A stretch of DNA of 64,000 nt from NCBI GenBank assembly GCA_963826055.1, contig CAWGVO010000012.1, positions 1 through 64,000 on the forward strand. The letters are read 5' to 3'. Source of the stretch: JBBDMC01 sp963826055 (GTDB lineage Bacteria; Pseudomonadota; Alphaproteobacteria; Rhizobiales; Kaistiaceae). The position numbers and the translations under genes are program-made. Numbering within the stretch: position 1 is the first letter of the stretch; the number at the start of each line of letters is the position of its first letter. A model generated the notes under the pieces. The model did no database searches, was not told where the DNA came from, and saw only the letters and a list, made by a program, of their open reading frames with translations. This document shows, piece by piece, positions 1-7,973 of this stretch.

Positions 1-70
1 CTGACACCCGACTTCATTTGAAGGTTGTCGCAGTGCTTTAATAGTTGCCCGCGTCGCATCGGCCTGCTAA

Positions 71-86
71 GTTCGCATCTGCGAAC
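71..86. promoter_or_regulatory. Palindromic operator upstream of the IclR-type regulator
   Basis: Perfect inverted repeat GTTCGCA-TC-TGCGAAC, 84 bases before the GTG start of the IclR-family gene. Size and placement fit an autoregulatory IclR site. A second palindrome of the same plan, GTTC-N-CA-NN-TG-N-GAAC, lies at 1612-1627 before the dehydratase gene. That the IclR protein binds here is inference. Confidence 0.6.
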
Positions 87-169
87 TGCAGTGCCCATTT
101 CTGTACCCAAACCTGTCGTCTTAGTCAACCCGACACGTATCAAGCCGTACCCAATCATTGGAGCAAAAC

Positions 170-1016
170 GTGGCGAACAAGCGCGACGCGACGGCCGTAC
201 GCTCGGTGAAATCCGCCGAGCGCGTTCTCACGCTCCTTGAGACCATCGGCATCACGCCGGCCGGCACGACCTTCAGCCAACTCAACGCCAACCTTCGGAT
301 CCCGAAGAGCAGTCTGCACGCGCTGCTCGAAGTGCTGACGTCGCGCGACTACATCGAGCTCGATCCCGACACGCGGCGGTATTCGCTTGGTGTTCGGGTG
401 TGGGAGACTGGATACGCGTATCATCGTCACCATGGCGTTCTCAAACAGGCCCAGGAGGTGCTGGAGAAGGTTGTCGCGCGGGTGAACGAGACCATGCAGT
501 TCGCAAAGCTGGTGGGCAGCGAAAACGTCTACCTTGCCAAAGTCGACATACCCATCCTTTGCGGCTTCAATCCGACGTCGGTCCCGGCTGCCGGCCCACG
601 CCACCGGTATCGGCAAGGTATTGCTTGCTCAACTCGACGACGGAGAGGTGCGGCGGCGCTTCGTCCGGAAAGATTTGCCCGTATACACCGCCAACACGAT
701 TCCTACGGTCTCGGCGCTCCTTGACGAACTGGCCATCATCCGTCAGCGCGGTTCGCCATGAAACGAGGAATACTCGCTCGGAGTGTTCTGTGCCGCAGTG
801 CCTGTCGTCGGCCCCTCCGGCGCAGCAAAGAACGCGCTCAGCGTTTCGGTTCCCATCATTCGCGCGACGCAGAAATCCCTGTCGACGATCCTCGCTGCCA
901 TCGCCGAAGGACGATGGCCGGATATCGACGCGCGTTGGAAGCCAGCGCACCGATCCGCTGCTCCTGAACCTCTCCCAACCGGCCGGCGCCGCCAAAGCGG
1001 TTGCGGAACTGGTTAA
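170..1016 (+). pseudogene. IclR-family transcriptional regulator, frame-interrupted
   Basis: The first frame encodes an IclR winged-helix domain: VRSVKSAERVLTLLETIG, then SSLHALLEVLTSRDYIELD and YSLGVRVWE. The effector-binding domain continues in another frame from about 580 (LPAHATGIGKVLLAQLDD). An in-frame TGA at 759-761 follows, and then the same frame resumes with EEYSLGVFCAAVPVVGP and ends near 920-1016. The GTG at 170 is preferred over TTG at 158 because GGAG lies at 160-163. Around 745-765 a missing T and an extra A would together restore RGFAMNEEYSLG, so the TGA looks like paired one-base errors. It is either a recently damaged gene or a sequencing artefact. It probably controlled the dehydratases downstream. 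Confidence 0.75.
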
Positions 1017-1079
1017 CTTGCGCCGCTACAATCTTGTGCTCGCGGGTGACGCCCCGTCCTTGACCCCAATCCGACGCGC

Positions 1080-1315
1080 TTGGTGAAGGAGTTGAGAGCT
1101 GCTTTCCAGATCGAACCCTGGCGGGACCGAAGTCACGGCGAATGCTCCAAGATCGTGACCGAACTCTGGCGTCTAGTTCACCACGAATACATCTACCATC
1201 CCGGTCCCGGCCTCGAGCAGTTCCTTGATCTGGAGAGCGACCCGAAGGAGATGGTAAACCTGATCGACGACCCCGCATGGCGGACCCGCATCGCGCATCA
1301 CCATGACATTCTGAT
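1080..1315 (+). pseudogene. Sulfatase C-terminal remnant
   Basis: The translation contains EYIYHPGPGLEQFLDLESDP followed by KEMVNLIDDPAWR. This is the typical end of an arylsulfatase-type enzyme: a YIYHPG strand, then FDLE-DP-E--NL. The catalytic N-terminal half with its C/S-x-P-x-R formylglycine motif is absent, and I see no credible start. It is a gene fragment. Sulfatases often accompany sugar-acid catabolic genes, which fits the neighbours, but no function can be retained. Confidence 0.5.
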
Positions 1316-1332
1316 CCGCGAACCGACAGACG

Positions 1333-1467
1333 GTCGGAAAGTTCGTCAAGGACGGCAAGCTCACCGTGACCGTGGGCTACACCGCGTCCTGCCAGCTAGG
1401 TTTCGAGCGTGCGGGCGCGCCCGACGAGAACGCGCCCGTAAACCAGTTGGTCGACAGCGATCGCTGA
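1333..1467 (+). pseudogene. Unidentified 3' gene remnant
   Basis: A short reading frame GKFVKDGKLTVTVGYTAS runs to a TGA at 1465-1467, in a different frame from the sulfatase remnant before it. It has no start codon with a ribosome-binding site. The composition looks like the tail of a real protein, but I do not recognise the family. It is probably a scrap left by deletion in this decayed stretch. Confidence 0.3.
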
Positions 1468-1565
1468 GGCTCACGACCACCTTAGGTCAGCGCACAGTGA
1501 ATTCGCGGTGAGACAATCTCGTCTTTGCGGACGACTCCCGACAACGCGCGTGCCGAGCGTCATTC

Positions 1566-1594
1566 TTGACGGTGGCAGGACGCGACCCTAATGT
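1566..1594 (+). promoter_or_regulatory. Probable sigma70-type promoter of the first dehydratase gene
   Basis: TTGACG (1566-1571) and TAATGT (1589-1594) are separated by 17 bases. The expected start point is near 1601, just before the palindrome at 1612-1627, so a repressor bound there would block this promoter. The GTG start of the gene is at 1733. Confidence 0.5.
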
Positions 1595-1611
1595 CGCTGT
1601 CGTGAAGCACG

Positions 1612-1627
1612 GTTCACAATTGAGAAC
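1612..1627. promoter_or_regulatory. Palindromic operator before the dehydratase gene
   Basis: GTTC-A-CAATTG-A-GAAC is a 16-base palindrome that is perfect except at one symmetric pair. It has the same length and outer GTTC/GAAC arms and the same CA..TG inner bases as the site at 71-86. It sits just past the predicted transcription start. Recognition by the IclR regulator is inference. Confidence 0.55.
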
Positions 1628-1732
1628 AATTCGTGGCGGCGCCGTCGCTGGATAGTCCCCGGCGGCTGACGGTCGGCTTTGGTGTCGGCCCGAAAAAGCT
1701 CTTGTTCGCCAAAGGAAGGAAGCGAGCCAACC

Positions 1733-2893
1733 GTGAAGATCACCAACATTGACATCAAGGCTTTCAGGACACGCTACGATCGCTGGGACAACGATCACGG
1801 CAGGCTTGCTCGCAACGCCGAGAATATTCAGACGGTCACCACCATCACGACCGACGAGGGCGTCTCGGGGTACTATTTCGGCGGCGGATTCAGCGGCGAT
1901 TGGTCCGGGCTCGATGCCAGCGAACAGGCGTGGGTTCGCGGGCGAGCGCGCAACATCCTTCTCGGTCAGGATCCGTTCGATCGGGAACTGATCTGGAAGT
2001 GGATGTGGACGACCCAAAAGGTCCCTGAAAGCGTCTGGAGCGTCATCGACAACGCGCTGTGGGACCTTGCCGGCCGCGCGTTCGATCTTCCGGCCTACAA
2101 GCTGATGGGTGGCGCTCGCGACCGGGTCAAGGCGTACGCCTCCTCGGTCAAGAACATGGGCGAGGCCAAGGTGTATGCCGACCATGCGCTGGCCTGCAAG
2201 AACCAGGGCTATCTCGCCTACAAGATCCATCCGCATTACTTCTGGGACCCGAAAACGCGTCAGCCGACCAACGGGCGGCCGTCCAACGTCAAGGAAGACA
2301 TCGAAGCCTGCCGCGCGGTGCGCGAGGCGGTGGGACCCGACTACGTGCTCATGTTCGATCCCTGGGGGACGTACATGACGATGGAGGAGGCGCTCCTGGT
2401 CGGGCGCGAACTCGAACGGCTGAACTTCTATTGGTACGAGCACCCGATGCCGGAAGCGCGGGTCGAAAGCTACGTCAAGCTGTGCCGCGAACTGACAATC
2501 CCGGTCCTCGGACCCGAGATCGCCTTCGGCGGCGTGTTCACCCGCGCGGACTGGATCATGCGCGGCGCCTGCGACATGAGCCGGATCGATGCCCAGCGCG
2601 GCGGCATCACCGGGGCCCGCAAGACCGCAATCATCTGCGAGGCCTACGCGATGCGCTGCGAACTCCACATGGCGGGCTGGGCCAACCTGCACGTCATGGG
2701 CGCGACGCCGGAGGATACGTGCGAGTACTATGAAAAGGGGCTGCTCGGTCCCGGCGTCGATGGCGACGCGCCCCACCCGTACCTGAAGGAGAGCTGCCAC
2801 CGGCTCGATCCGGATGGCTACATCACGCTGCCAAAGGGCCCTGGCCTCGGCTACGAGATCAACTGGGACTACATAAACGACAATCTCACCTGA
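1733..2893 (+). CDS. Mandelate racemase/muconate lactonizing enzyme family protein (sugar-acid dehydratase type)
   Basis: A 386-residue enolase-superfamily enzyme, the usual full length. The first 115 residues form the capping domain. The barrel carries an unusual K-I-H motif (K164, H166) where many relatives have K-x-K. Probable Mg2+ ligands are D209 (MFDPWG), E236 (WYEHP) and E262 (GPEIAFGG). D286 follows, and His residues at 312 and 320 are candidate general acids or bases. Members abstract a proton alpha to a carboxylate, usually to dehydrate an aldonate or aldarate; the substrate cannot be read from sequence. The GTG at 1733 is chosen because AAGGAAGGAAG lies about 11 bases upstream; the longer reading frame from 1679 lacks such a site. 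A promoter and a palindromic operator precede it. It converges with the SDR gene. Confidence 0.85.
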   Translation: MKITNIDIKAFRTRYDRWDNDHGRLARNAENIQTVTTITTDEGVSGYYFGGGFSGDWSGLDASEQAWVRGRARNILLGQDPFDRELIWKWMWTTQKVPESVWSVIDNALWDLAGRAFDLPAYKLMGGARDRVKAYASSVKNMGEAKVYADHALACKNQGYLAYKIHPHYFWDPKTRQPTNGRPSNVKEDIEACRAVREAVGPDYVLMFDPWGTYMTMEEALLVGRELERLNFYWYEHPMPEARVESYVKLCRELTIPVLGPEIAFGGVFTRADWIMRGACDMSRIDAQRGGITGARKTAIICEAYAMRCELHMAGWANLHVMGATPEDTCEYYEKGLLGPGVDGDAPHPYLKESCHRLDPDGYITLPKGPGLGYEINWDYINDNLT

Positions 2894-2962
2894 AATGGTG
2901 GCAGGCGGACTCCCTTGCCGTTTGTTCGCGTAGTCAGCCCATCCTATCCAGCGAGCACGACT

Positions 2963-3879
2963 TCAATCGTGCATCACCGGGGCGGGATTTCGGTAGCCAT
3001 CAAGCAACTTCGAGGGTACGGCTTGGGCCAGTTCCTGCACCGTCCACTGACCGCCTTCCTTGGAGATCGCGTTTTGGTCGGCCTGTCGCGGGTACCAGGC
3101 GATGCGGTTTCCCCTGATGCTAAAAATTTGCCCGTTGATGCTCGCCGCAAGGTCGCTGCAAAGATAGACAAGCAACGGCGGCACCGTCTCCGGCGGCGGA
3201 AGGGGTGCCGCCCTTTGCTCGTAGGCCTCTCGGGATATCAGTCCGTACTCGAGCCTCTTTTCCCATCGCGCCAACGTATCGGGGCGGACAGTCCAGCGCG
3301 TGGCGGCAGCCGGCGAGAATGCGTTGCAGGTGACGCCGAAACGCCCGAGGTCCATGGCGACCGCCCTAGTCAGGCCGATGATCCCGGCTTTGGCCGCGGC
3401 GTAGTTGCACATTTCCAGCGACCCGTGCCACGCATTGGACGTCGCGTTGATGATGCGCCCCGATCGCTGCTCCTTCATCAGCACGGCGGCGTGACGTGTG
3501 CAGTTGAACGCGCTCTTCAGACCCGCGTCGAGGCAGACGTCCCATTCCCCTCGCTCATCTCCCAGACCGGCCGGCTGACGTAAACCGTCGCGTTGTTTAC
3601 GAGGATATCGAGCCTGCCGAAGGTTTCGACCGCGGTCCGGACGAGTCTTTCAGCAACGTCGAACCTGGAGACGTCGCCAAAGAACGGAACCGCCCGACCA
3701 CCATCGTCGATGATTTCTCGCGCGGTCGTTCTGGCATCTCCGCCGGCGGCGCCATCGGTCCGGTTGTTGGTGACGACGCATGCCCCTTGTGCAGCCATGG
3801 CGACGGCGATCGCTCGTCCGATTCCCTGTCCCGACCCGGTCACGATCGCAATCTTGCCTTTCAGCCATTCATTCGACAT
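2963..3879 (-). pseudogene. SDR-family oxidoreductase, one-base frameshift
   Basis: The N-terminal part from ATG 3879 reads MSNEWLKGKIAIVTGSGQG (Rossmann TGSGQGIG) with the NNAT motif (ILVNNATVYV). Near 3545-3550 the frame breaks. The second frame carries on with RIINATSNAW, the active-site Y-x-x-x-K (YAAAKAGIIGLTRA) and a full C-terminus to 2963. Adding one G to the GGGG run there restores EMSEGEWDVCLDAGLKSAFN and a 305-residue enzyme. RBS AAGGAG precedes the ATG. It is probably an NAD(P)-dependent sugar or sugar-acid dehydrogenase, divergent from the second dehydratase with a 76-bp gap. Damage may be real or a homopolymer error. Confidence 0.75.
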
Positions 3880-3955
3880 CACGAGGTCTCCTTGCGCGGG
3901 GCTTAAAGGTGTCCACGAAATCGGGGACAGGCCAAGTCGGCGAGATGGAAAGATC

Positions 3956-5134
3956 ATGCGAATAACGAAGGTACGTTCATTCATCGTCGGCGCGTTCCGC
4001 TGCAACTGGATTTTCGTCAAAATCTACACCGATGGAGGCGTGGACGGCGTCGGTGAGGCAACGCTCGAGTTCAACGAGCAGGGTGTCCTCGCCATGCTTG
4101 AACAGATCGGGGAGTTGCTGGTCGGCAAGGACCCGTTCCAGATCGAGGCCCATCGCGACACCATCATTCGCGACAACTATTGGCGAACGAATGTAGTCCT
4201 GCGCGCCGCGCTCAGCGGTATCGAGGGGGCGCTCTTCGACCTCAAGGGCAAGGCGCTGGGCGTGCCGGTCTACGACCTGCTGGGCGGGAAGCGGAGAGAT
4301 CGCATCCCGGTCTACGCCAATACCTGGCGTCCGTTCACCGACGAACCGGAGAAGATCGCGGCGCGGGCGGGCGAAATCGTCGCCTCCGGCTTCCGGGCGG
4401 TGAAGTTCGACCCGTTCTTTCCGGCCGATCTCCACATGCTCGCCAGAGACCGGCAGAAAGCAATCGAGATGCTGAGATCGGTTCGCGAGGCGATCGGGCC
4501 GGACAACGATCTGTTGGTCGAGGGCCATGGGCGTTTCGACGTACACACCGCAATCATGATCGCGCATGAGATGGCGCCGACCCGCCCGTACTGGTTCGAG
4601 GAGCCGATTGCTCCGGAGAGCATCAATGCGCTGGCCGACGTGCGCCGTCATTCCCCCGTCCCGATCGCTACCGGCGAGCGCACCTACGACCTCTTCCACG
4701 TCGCGGACCTCTTGCGACAGGACGCGGTCGACGTGCTGCAGCCTGACATCTGCCATATCGGCGGCATCGGCGAGCTGATGAGGATGGCGCTGACGGCGCA
4801 CGCTTATCTGCGCCCGGTCGCGCCACACAATGTCAACGGACCGGTGGGTAACGCTATGACGCTACACGCGGCGGCGGCGCTCCCGAACGTCAACATCCTG
4901 GAAACCTGTTCGGTCGACGCGCCGTGGCGGCAAGAGGTCACCAGCGAATCGGTGGAGATCGTCGACGGCCAGATGCTCGTGCCGGACCGGCCGGGGCTCG
5001 GCATAGAACTGAACGAAACTGCGCTGTCACTGTACCCCGCGAAGCACTTCGGCTTTCACCACTACGCGCCGCCCCAGGGTCGTGTCCGGTCGCCGGGCGC
5101 GGTTCCCTGGTACAGAATGAGCCAGAATGATTGA
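3956..5134 (+). CDS. Galactonate dehydratase-like enolase-superfamily enzyme
   Basis: A 392-residue mandelate-racemase-group enzyme. Visible motifs are K150-F-D152, the E-G-H pair at E189/H191, FEEP at 214-217, GERTYD with E241, D264 in QPDICHIGG, and APHN with H291. The ligand-x-His pair plus a late His matches D-galactonate dehydratase (DgoD-type) chemistry, in which these histidines eliminate water from an aldonate. Which aldonate is used is not determinable. ATG 3956 has GGAA close upstream; the reading frame extends further back but overlaps the divergent SDR gene. With the SDR and the first dehydratase it suggests oxidation then dehydration of a sugar. Confidence 0.85.
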   Translation: MRITKVRSFIVGAFRCNWIFVKIYTDGGVDGVGEATLEFNEQGVLAMLEQIGELLVGKDPFQIEAHRDTIIRDNYWRTNVVLRAALSGIEGALFDLKGKALGVPVYDLLGGKRRDRIPVYANTWRPFTDEPEKIAARAGEIVASGFRAVKFDPFFPADLHMLARDRQKAIEMLRSVREAIGPDNDLLVEGHGRFDVHTAIMIAHEMAPTRPYWFEEPIAPESINALADVRRHSPVPIATGERTYDLFHVADLLRQDAVDVLQPDICHIGGIGELMRMALTAHAYLRPVAPHNVNGPVGNAMTLHAAAALPNVNILETCSVDAPWRQEVTSESVEIVDGQMLVPDRPGLGIELNETALSLYPAKHFGFHHYAPPQGRVRSPGAVPWYRMSQND

Positions 5135-5393
5135 GATGACATGCCTCGCGGGCATGCTTTGCCTGGTCGCCATTCTACCTTGCACCGCAGGGCCGGCACT
5201 TGCCTGGGAGGCCAGATTTTCAGGCCACCTTTGCGAGCTCACCCATGAGAAAAAGGCCGCTCACGTTCGCCTCGCGTACGATCCGGCCATCACAGGCATT
5301 CACCGGGGACAAGGCGGTTCTGGAGGCACAGCGGATTGGCTTCGACAAGGTTGCCGCAAGCCGGGCGTCAACCATCGCGCAGGCGCCGTGCAC
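5127..5393 (+). other. Chimeric reading frame with a signal-peptide-like start, fused to recombinase remnant
   Basis: The ATG at 5127 overlaps the end of the dehydratase gene. The first 27 residues resemble a signal peptide (GMLCLVAILPCTAGPALA followed by WEA). After about 60 residues similarity to anything secreted is lost, and from about 5394 the same frame reads as a serine-recombinase domain. The best reading is the head of a small exported-protein gene truncated by, or joined to, the recombinase fragment. I do not assign a function. Confidence 0.3.
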
Positions 5394-6373
5394 GCACTGG
5401 AGCATTGGCTGGCGGCCCGCGAGATCCGCTCCAAGCGATGGGTCACCGCCGGCGGCAGGGTGCTCGGCGGCCGCCGCTTCAGCCGTGGCGCCCTTTTCCA
5501 CCTGCTGCGCAACCGCGTCTACCTCGGCATGATCGTCCACAAGGGCAAGGTCCATCCGGGCATGCACCCGGCGATCGTCGAAACGGACCTGTTCGAGGCG
5601 GTGCAGGCCCGTCTTGATGCCAATGCCCGGCGGTTCTTTGCGCGAAGTGAATCCGCCACCGCCACCCCCGCCCCGCTTGCTCGCCGCATCTTCGACGCCG
5701 ACGGCCAGCCAATGTCGCCGACCGCCTCCCGCGGCGCCAGGGGCAAGATCTACCGCTACTATGTGTCGGCGCCCCTGCAGCAGGGGACCAGACGCCGGAA
5801 GGACGACGGGATCATACGGCGGGTGCCTGCCGCCGCCCTTGAGGCCAGAGTTGCCGAGATCGTCCGTCGAACGGCAGGCCCGAACGGACCTGATCCCCTG
5901 TCCCTGGTGACGCGCATCGAGGTCCACACCAACTCGCTGCACCTCCTCATGGCGGTCGCGCACCTGCCGAAAGTCCGGGACCGCCTCATGGACGGCGAGC
6001 ACGCCGAGATGGATGCAAATGATCCATCCAGCTTCGCCTGACTATCCCCATTCGCATGCGGCTGCACGGTGGACGGACCTGGATCATCGGCGGCAAGAGC
6101 TCCACCTCCAAGCCCGATCCCGTTCTGGTCAACGCCCTGCGGGCCGCCCACGCCATGGTTAGCCGCGACGCCGACGGCATGCCGGTTGTGAACATGGCAC
6201 CCACCTCACCCTACGCCCGGCGCCTGGTGCGTCTGGCCTTCCTGGCGCCGGACCTGCAGCGGGCGATCCTGGCGGGTCATCAGCCGCCCGGCCTCACCCT
6301 CTCGCAGCTCATGGCGGGTCCCGTTCCGTTGCTCTGGACCGAGCAGGTCCGGGTGTTCAACGGAGCACGGTGA
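5394..6373 (+). pseudogene. Large serine recombinase, 5'-truncated and frameshifted
   Basis: The first frame carries the recombinase DNA-binding domain (GGRRFSRGALFHLLRNRVYL, then HPGMHPAIVETDLFEAVQ) and the beta-rich segment ending RYYVSAPLQQGT. The true C-terminus is in another frame from about 6030: IPIRMRLHGG, then SPYARRLVRLAFLAPDLQRA and PPGLTLSQLM. The N-terminal resolvase domain with the catalytic serine is missing, so it cannot catalyse recombination. A single indel near 6010-6025 would join the two frames. It is a relic of an integrated element; the tRNA-Ser gene lies 0.5 kb downstream. Confidence 0.75.
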
Positions 6374-6846
6374 GAAGAGTCAACTCGCGCCACGAGGATT
6401 GCGGCGACCGCCGGCCCGACACTGGCCAACGCCACCCAAAAACAACCGGATCGCGTCGCTCGCAATCCGCACAACATCATCCCTGTAAAGCCCGGTTCCG
6501 TTCCCTGTTCCCGCGAAAAACGTTCCCTGTTCGGCCGAAAACAGGGAAACCGCGCGGTGGCTGTCGCAAGTCCTTGAACTTACGCCGATAAAATCGCTCA
6601 CTTCTCGGGGAATGCGACCGCGTTCCCTGTTTCGGGCCCGAAAACGCGAAATTTTCCCTGTATTTGGCTTCCAGGCCCAAACTCAACCTTGCGCCGTGCC
6701 CGCAGAGACACGAGCCCCAACCGGCCCCAAAACGGGGCCGACAACAGGCCGGCTGACAGCCCGCGACACGAAGTGGCGCCCGAACCGCCCGACATCTCCG
6801 GCGGTTACAAACGCCACCCTGTTCAGAGACAAATGACCGGGGTCGC
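6374..6846. other. Gene-free stretch with TTCCCTGT repeats
   Basis: About 470 bases between the recombinase remnant and the tRNA-Ser gene. No reading frame here looks coding. The first half holds five copies of TTCCCTGT or its complement (see repeat entry). The second half, 6662-6846, shows nothing I can assign; it lies downstream of the tRNA 3' end. Confidence 0.5.
6501..6661. repeat. Dispersed TTCCCTGT(T) repeat patch
   Basis: Copies lie at 6501-6510, 6523-6532, 6540-6548 (inverted, AACAGGGAA), 6623-6632 and 6654-6661. The second and third form a hairpin with a 9-bp stem and an 8-base loop. Spacings are irregular, so this is not CRISPR. Similar AACAGGGAA-rich patches occur near integration sites in some alphaproteobacteria (from memory). 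Function is unknown. Confidence 0.6.
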
Positions 6847-6936
6847 TGGCGGAGAGGGAGGGATTCGAACCCTCGGAACGCTTGCGCGCTCAACGGTTTT
6901 CGAGACCGCCCCGTTCGACCACTCCGGCACCTCTCC
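6847..6936 (-). tRNA. tRNA-Ser, anticodon CGA
   Basis: The minus-strand sequence folds as a class II tRNA. The acceptor GGAGAGG pairs with CCTCTCC. The D-arm has the conserved TGGTCGAA-type segment. The anticodon loop CTCGAAA gives CGA (reads UCG), followed by a long variable arm and a TTCGAAT T-loop. The discriminator is G and CCA is encoded. The total is 90 bases. Being class II with CGA makes it serine. tRNA-Ser genes are common integration targets, and the recombinase relic lies on its 3' side. Confidence 0.95.
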
Positions 6937-6954
6937 GCGCGTGGACGCGGCCGG

Positions 6955-6983
6955 ACCATATCGGGCCCGCCGCAGCCGAACAA
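6955..6983 (-). promoter_or_regulatory. Probable promoter of tRNA-Ser
   Basis: On the minus strand, TTGTTC (6983-6978) and TATGGT (6960-6955) are 17 bases apart. The -10 ends 18 bases before the mature tRNA 5' end, a normal distance. Match to sigma70 consensus is fair. Confidence 0.45.
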
Positions 6984-7139
6984 GCCGGGTAGCCGCCGAT
7001 ATGATGCACGCCTGACCTGTACGCAACGGCCGTGCGAACAAGCCGCGATTCAGCATGATGCCGGCCGCCTTTTGCCGCCGCGGGCACCGTGGCTTATGCT
7101 GCCCGCATGGCGACGATCGCCGACCGCCGGGAGACCACC

Positions 7140-7487
7140 ATGGCCGCCGAGAAGGACCTGCAGAAAGACCTCGAAGCGCTCCGCGCCGACATCGCCGCGC
7201 TGACCGAGACCGTCGGCCGCCTTGGCAAGGACATGGCCGAAGCGCGCGCCACCATGCGCGAGAGCATGAAAGAGAGCGTGAAGACCGCTGCCCGCGATGC
7301 CGCCGCGGCCGGCGAAGACCTGCTGAACGACGCCATGAAGCTCGGCGGTGACGCCGCCGGCGCCGCTGGCGAGGCCGCCCAGTCGCGGGTTGCCTCGCTG
7401 GAAGACGAGATCAGGCGCAACCCGGTTTCCGCTGTGCTTGCCGCGCTCGGCATCGGCTTCATCATCGGCATTATTAACCGTCGTTAA
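7140..7487 (+). CDS. DUF883 family (ElaB/YqjD-like) membrane-anchored protein
   Basis: A 115-residue protein with a long charged amphipathic helix (about residues 5-85, likely coiled coil) and a C-terminal membrane anchor with glycine spacing (NPVSAVLAALGIGFIIGI) ending in RR. This is the layout of ElaB/YqjD/DUF883 proteins, which in E. coli tether ribosomes to the inner membrane in stationary phase; that role here is inference. ATG 7140 is preferred because GGGAGA lies 7-8 bases upstream; earlier in-frame starts exist at 7107 and 7089. A holin-like gene follows 5 bases later, a pairing usual for this family. Confidence 0.8.
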   Translation: MAAEKDLQKDLEALRADIAALTETVGRLGKDMAEARATMRESMKESVKTAARDAAAAGEDLLNDAMKLGGDAAGAAGEAAQSRVASLEDEIRRNPVSAVLAALGIGFIIGIINRR

Positions 7488-7491
7488 GGCC

Positions 7492-7902
7492 GTGCTAGCC
7501 CGCCTGCTCGCCACCGTCGGCCTCGCCGCCCTTCAGGGCGAGGTCACGGCAACCCTCCAGCGCGCCAAGCGGAGGGCCATCCTGACGGCCATCGCGGTGG
7601 TGTTCTGGCTGCTGGCGTTTGCGTTTGCGCTGGCCGCACTAACGGTCTGGCTCGCCGGCCTGGTCGGCCCGCTTCTCGCCTGCGTCGCCGTCGCCGGCGG
7701 TTTCGCCGTCGTGGCGCTCATCCTTCAGCTTGCCGCCGCGGCCCAGAAACGCCGCAAACGCCCCCCCGCGACCGTCGCCGACATCGTCTCCGAGGTGGCC
7801 GACAAGGCCGAGACGCAAGGTGGCGAAGGCACGGTTTTCGGCCTTCTCGCCATCGTCGCCGTCGCCGGCTACCTGCTTGGACGGCGGATTTTGCGGCGTT
7901 GA
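7492..7902 (+). CDS. Holin-superfamily-like small membrane protein
   Basis: 136 residues with two strong transmembrane helices near the middle (AILTAIAVVFWLLAFAFALA and a second ending AVVALILQLAAA), a charged cytoplasmic segment, and a short C-terminal hydrophobic stretch (VFGLLAIVAVAGYLLGRRIL). It resembles the phage-holin-family/DUF1469 proteins that sit beside DUF883 genes. GTG 7492, 5 bases after the DUF883 stop, has AAGG just upstream; the open frame runs further back inside the previous gene, so the start is not certain. Actual holin activity is unproven. Confidence 0.65.
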   Translation: MLARLLATVGLAALQGEVTATLQRAKRRAILTAIAVVFWLLAFAFALAALTVWLAGLVGPLLACVAVAGGFAVVALILQLAAAAQKRRKRPPATVADIVSEVADKAETQGGEGTVFGLLAIVAVAGYLLGRRILRR

Positions 7903-7912
7903 GCACCAATTC

Positions 7913-7940
7913 TTGACAGAAACGGCGCCATCCCTATAGT
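7913..7940 (+). promoter_or_regulatory. Promoter of the rplU-rpmA-obgE operon
   Basis: Perfect -35 TTGACA (7913-7918) and -10 TATAGT (7935-7940) with a 16-base spacer, about 100 bases before the rplU ATG. This is the best consensus promoter I see in the window, as expected for ribosomal-protein genes. Confidence 0.75.
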
Positions 7941-7951
7941 CCGCCGCAACC

Positions 7952-7973
7952 GGCGCGGCCCCTTTGCCGCGCC
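7952..7973 (+). promoter_or_regulatory. 5' leader hairpin of rplU
   Basis: GGCGCGG (7952-7958) pairs perfectly with CCGCGCC (7967-7973) around an 8-base loop, about 10 bases after the predicted transcription start. The downstream bases TTCGATTTCTT are U-rich but not a clean U-tract. It may act in attenuation, mRNA stability or feedback by L21. None of this is proven. Confidence 0.45.

Noticed and set aside
1487..2800. A long minus-strand frame opposite the first dehydratase.
   Set aside because: Antisense shadow; the plus strand shows a complete enolase-superfamily enzyme.
5127..5393. This segment as the N-terminal catalytic domain of the recombinase.
   Set aside because: It contains a signal-peptide-like stretch and no resolvase catalytic motif.
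6501..6661. TTCCCTGT repeats as a CRISPR array.
   Set aside because: The unit is only about 8-10 bases, orientation is mixed and spacing irregular; no cas genes are present.
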